DNA from: JBBDST01 sp040904765
GTDB lineage: Bacteria > Actinomycetota > Nitriliruptoria > Nitriliruptorales > Nitriliruptoraceae
Length of the DNA stretch: 64,000 nucleotides
Direction: 5' to 3'
Assembly (NCBI GenBank): GCA_040904765.1
Contig: JBBDST010000064.1
Coordinates: 3,710 to 67,709 of the forward strand
Shown here piece after piece: positions 61,532-64,000 of this stretch; the stretch's first letter is position 1; every line of letters begins with the position of its first letter. The notes beneath the pieces were generated by a model that saw nothing but the letters and a program-made list of their open reading frames with translations, was not told the DNA's origin and searched no databases. The translations under genes and the position numbers were made by a program.

Positions 61532-62820
61532 TACTGGGCTGCCGCAGCCAACAGTTCCCCGTCAGCAAACGGTCGGCCAACCAGCTGCAAGCCAACCGGT
61601 AGACCTTCAGCCAACCCGCACGGAATCGAGATTCCTGGCAGCTGCGCCATCGCCGTCCAGTAGGTGAGGACCGTGAGCTGATGGGTCGTTTCGGTGATAT
61701 CGGTACCAATAATTTGTGGTGGGGCAACCGGCACGGTAGGCATCGCCAACAGATCGTAGTCTTCAAACACACGCGCCATCCGGCGCTGATACCCACGTTG
61801 ATAGCTGCGCGCCCGTGACACCTCAAGGCTCGAAATAGCAAGCCCTCGAGCCAGACGGTCATACACGCCAGGCCCATACTTTTCGGGTGCGGCAGTCATC
61901 TGCTGTTCGTGATATGCCGAAGCGTCTGGATACAGGATGTTCATCATCTGCCGCTGCGCTTCATCCGTGTCGAGTAGTTCCATCTCAAACACGTCCGCAC
62001 CAAGCGCTTCCAGTACCCGAATACCGTCGGCCACACGTTCAGCAATTTCCGGGGTTGCTTGTGCCAGAAGATTGACGGCCACGCCGACACGCATACCTTG
62101 GACTCCACGGTCAAGCTGACCTAAAACATCGTCAAACGGCGCGTCAACTGACGTTAGATCGTTCGGGTCATAGCCTTCCATGGCGTGCAGCATGCGCGCC
62201 ACATCAACCGCACGGCGCGCCAATGGGCCAACCGTGTCAAACGCCTCACTGACCGGTGTAACACCGGTGTTTGGCACCCGACCAAGCGTTGGACGGATGC
62301 CAACTAACCCGTTAAACGACGCAGGAATCCGCACCGAACCGCCCGTGTCAGTACCAAGCGACCCCGCTGCCATGTTGGCCGCAACCGCCGCACCTGAACC
62401 GCCAGACGAACCGCCGGGAATACGGGTGATATCCCACGGGTTTTTGCATGATCCGTAATGATGATTCTGCGTCGTCACACTAAACGCATACTCGGCCAGG
62501 TTTGCTTTACCGATGATGATCGCACCGTTAGCTTTGAGTCGTGCCGTCACGGTCGCATCTACCGTTGGAATCCGCTCGACATCAAACAGGCCACCGCTGG
62601 TGGTTCGTACACCGGCCGTGGCAATGTTGTCTTTCAACGCAATCGGCATGCCGTGAAGCACCCCGTGCCAGTCACCACGCGCAGCCGCACGATCCGCTTC
62701 TTGAGCCTGCTTGAGCGCATCATCTGCACACACCGTGATCATCACGCCAAGGGTCGCATTGAAACGCTCAATTGCTTCAAGGCAGGCGGTAATTCGGGCT
62801 ACAGCAGAACCTTCACTCAT
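61483..62820 (-). CDS. amidase, amidase-signature family, second copy
   Basis: 445 residues, clearly homologous to the amidase at 1124-2479. The triad is intact: Lys63 in LKDNIATAG, GGSSGG at 136-141 and Ser162 in GTDTGGSVR. Substrate unknown; the neighbouring asparaginase also releases ammonia from an amide, so a role in nitrogen recycling is possible. ATG at 62820 or the GTG at 62829; ribosome-binding sites are weak for both. It follows the asparaginase gene by 45 bp on the same strand. Confidence 0.9.
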   Translation of the reverse strand: MSEGSAVARITACLEAIERFNATLGVMITVCADDALKQAQEADRAAARGDWHGVLHGMPIALKDNIATAGVRTTSGGLFDVERIPTVDATVTARLKANGAIIIGKANLAEYAFSVTTQNHHYGSCKNPWDITRIPGGSSGGSGAAVAANMAAGSLGTDTGGSVRIPASFNGLVGIRPTLGRVPNTGVTPVSEAFDTVGPLARRAVDVARMLHAMEGYDPNDLTSVDAPFDDVLGQLDRGVQGMRVGVAVNLLAQATPEIAERVADGIRVLEALGADVFEMELLDTDEAQRQMMNILYPDASAYHEQQMTAAPEKYGPGVYDRLARGLAISSLEVSRARSYQRGYQRRMARVFEDYDLLAMPTVPVAPPQIIGTDITETTHQLTVLTYWTAMAQLPGISIPCGLAEGLPVGLQLVGRPFADGELLAAAAQYQTKTEFHLAEPPLVV

Positions 62821-62865
62821 GATCGTCACTTTCGTTGTGGACGTTGTCCGGCATAAGCGTCATAT

Positions 62866-63873
62866 CTAGTGAGTATCGAACAGTTCCTGTACGCCTGCGA
62901 CATCATGCGTGACCGTGAGGCTCAACGACAACAAGCAGCGTGCCGCTTGCGGGCTCAAGTTGTCTCCAGACACCATGCCGCGTTCAGGAAATGACGTTCG
63001 CTTGGCAATACGGCCCTCACCACGGCTGCTTTGTACAACAACCACGCCCGCGGCAACTGCACGGTCAATCGCAGCGTCCTGCTGTGGGGTGTTTAGCGCG
63101 GGCGGAAAGCCCGCAATGATTAGCCCCTCGGCACCGCTTGCTACGGCCGCGTCGATCAGTTGCCCGTCGGCCCCGACATAACTCAAAACGACATCGACAC
63201 GTGGCAGCGTCGTGGCCGTATCGAGTGCTTTTAGCGATGAGAATGCGCTGGTTGTGGTGTGCCGGCGGGTGGGTGAACGGTAGATGCTCACCACGCCATC
63301 AGCGTCGGCATGGCCAAGCACACCAAATTCTGCGGTACGGAACGTTTCAAGTCGCAAGTTCGACATTTTCATGACGCCACGTGCGGAGTTGATCTGGTCG
63401 TTTAACACCACCAGTGTTCCTTGTCCGTGGGCTTCGTCGCTTGCAGCGACCCGCAGTGCTGCCAGATAATTGGTTTGCGCATCCGACCCGTACGCAGTTG
63501 ATGGGCGCTGTGCCCCAACGAGCACCACCGGATTTGGGGTGTCAAGGGTGAGATGCAGGAAGTAGGCGGTCTCTTCAAGTGACGCCGTACCGTGGGTCAA
63601 TACGATGCCTGACAGCGAATCATCGGCGTCCACGGTCTCTTTGATGGTGCGTCGCAAGTCTAACCACACTTCCGGCGTCATTGCGTTGCTTTTAATCGCC
63701 CGAAAAGGCACCGGAATAGCCTCAATGCCGGTGGTTGGTGCAGGCAACTTCGCGATGAGTTCGGTGACGTCCATTACAGAACCGCGGTCGGCATATTCCA
63801 GCGCGTCATACGGGTCTGCGCCGACTGATGAGATTGTTCCACCGGTACCAATTACACCCACACGACGAGTCAT
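62866..63873 (-). CDS. L-asparaginase
   Basis: 335 residues of the bacterial asparaginase/glutaminase family. GVIGTGGTISS at the N-terminus carries the nucleophilic Thr; LTHGTASLEETAYFL supplies the Thr-Asp/Lys proton relay (here Ala-Ser follows Thr, where many enzymes have TDT), and LVGAQRPSTAYGSDAQTNYLAAL follows. No signal peptide, so a cytoplasmic type I-like form. The replaced Asp in HGTA deserves note, since it may change activity. ATG with AAGGAG; it starts the asparaginase-amidase pair. Confidence 0.9.
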   Translation of the reverse strand: MTRRVGVIGTGGTISSVGADPYDALEYADRGSVMDVTELIAKLPAPTTGIEAIPVPFRAIKSNAMTPEVWLDLRRTIKETVDADDSLSGIVLTHGTASLEETAYFLHLTLDTPNPVVLVGAQRPSTAYGSDAQTNYLAALRVAASDEAHGQGTLVVLNDQINSARGVMKMSNLRLETFRTAEFGVLGHADADGVVSIYRSPTRRHTTTSAFSSLKALDTATTLPRVDVVLSYVGADGQLIDAAVASGAEGLIIAGFPPALNTPQQDAAIDRAVAAGVVVVQSSRGEGRIAKRTSFPERGMVSGDNLSPQAARCLLSLSLTVTHDVAGVQELFDTH

Positions 63874-64000
63874 TACTACTCCTTAGCGATAGTGCGCGCT
63901 GCGATGTTTGCGCGTTAAAGAAAAGCGTAGTCGGTGCTGTGTTACAGCCGGAGGTCGCGGGGAAGAACGAGCTACAAAAACAGTTGGGGCCCCCCCAGTT

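Noticed and set aside
1..64000. CRISPR arrays, rRNA genes, riboswitches or complete insertion sequences
   Set aside because: I saw no regularly spaced repeats, rRNA sequence, conserved riboswitch cores or transposase genes on either strand.

Overview
The window looks like an actinobacterial chromosome, most likely from the Acidimicrobiia or a close relative and possibly a draft or metagenome assembly, since a short run of N sits inside a poly-G/poly-C tract near 43.8 kb. The actinobacterial signs are the dnaK-grpE-dnaJ-hspR-clpB operon, an SCO6745-type protein, DUF4446 and DUF6295 proteins, F420-type LLM oxidoreductases, a mycobacterial-type dCTP deaminase and frequent GTG starts. Placement below phylum is an inference.

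Layout. 0-15.5 kb is mostly minus-strand catabolic and transport genes: a truncated SDR and a carboxymuconolactone decarboxylase, an amidase, a tandem pair of LLM oxidoreductases, a tandem pair of MFS carriers, a cupredoxin lipoprotein, tRNA-Arg and tRNA-Ser, then a D-tartrate dehydratase homologue and an operon of E1-alpha, E1-beta, an internally duplicated protein of unknown function and an acetolactate-synthase-like ThDP enzyme. 15.5-23.6 kb is a GC-richer arsenic/metal resistance island (CDF exporter, ArsA, ArsD fused to an AhpD-like domain, two ArsR regulators, VIT1-type transporter, OsmC, ArsP-type permease, small thioredoxin) lying between a decayed tRNA-Ser copy and an intact tRNA-Ser(UGA). 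23.7-43.8 kb is core metabolism: serS, pheA, purC, class I aldolase, purD, purA, a ProA-like enzyme, dodecin, FAD amine-oxidase/desaturase-type proteins and an NCS2 purine permease. 43.9-50.7 kb is the heat-shock operon under HspR. 50.8-55.7 kb carries an ACT regulator, peptide deformylase, a large membrane Fe-S oxidoreductase, dcd and tRNA-Gly. 55.7-60.4 kb is a second GC-rich segment starting right at the 3' end of tRNA-Gly, with a Rieske-ThDP fusion enzyme, an unknown partner, a frameshifted lipoprotein gene and a truncated membrane gene. 60.7-64 kb returns to the background with a HAD hydrolase, a second amidase and an asparaginase.

How the genes work together. The arsenic genes form two regulated blocks: arsR-arsD-arsA-CDF, with a perfect inverted repeat in the arsR-arsD gap, and arsR2-arsP-thioredoxin, with two matching TTCCAA-N6-TTGGAA sites of which one covers the start codon. 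Purine synthesis (purA, purC, purD) and purine uptake lie within 16 kb. The heat-shock genes follow the usual chaperone/disaggregase order with the repressor encoded inside. The most unusual material is the Rieske-ThDP fusion segment, the duplicated unknown protein in the E1/ThDP operon, and the two GC-rich segments that both begin at tRNA 3' ends.
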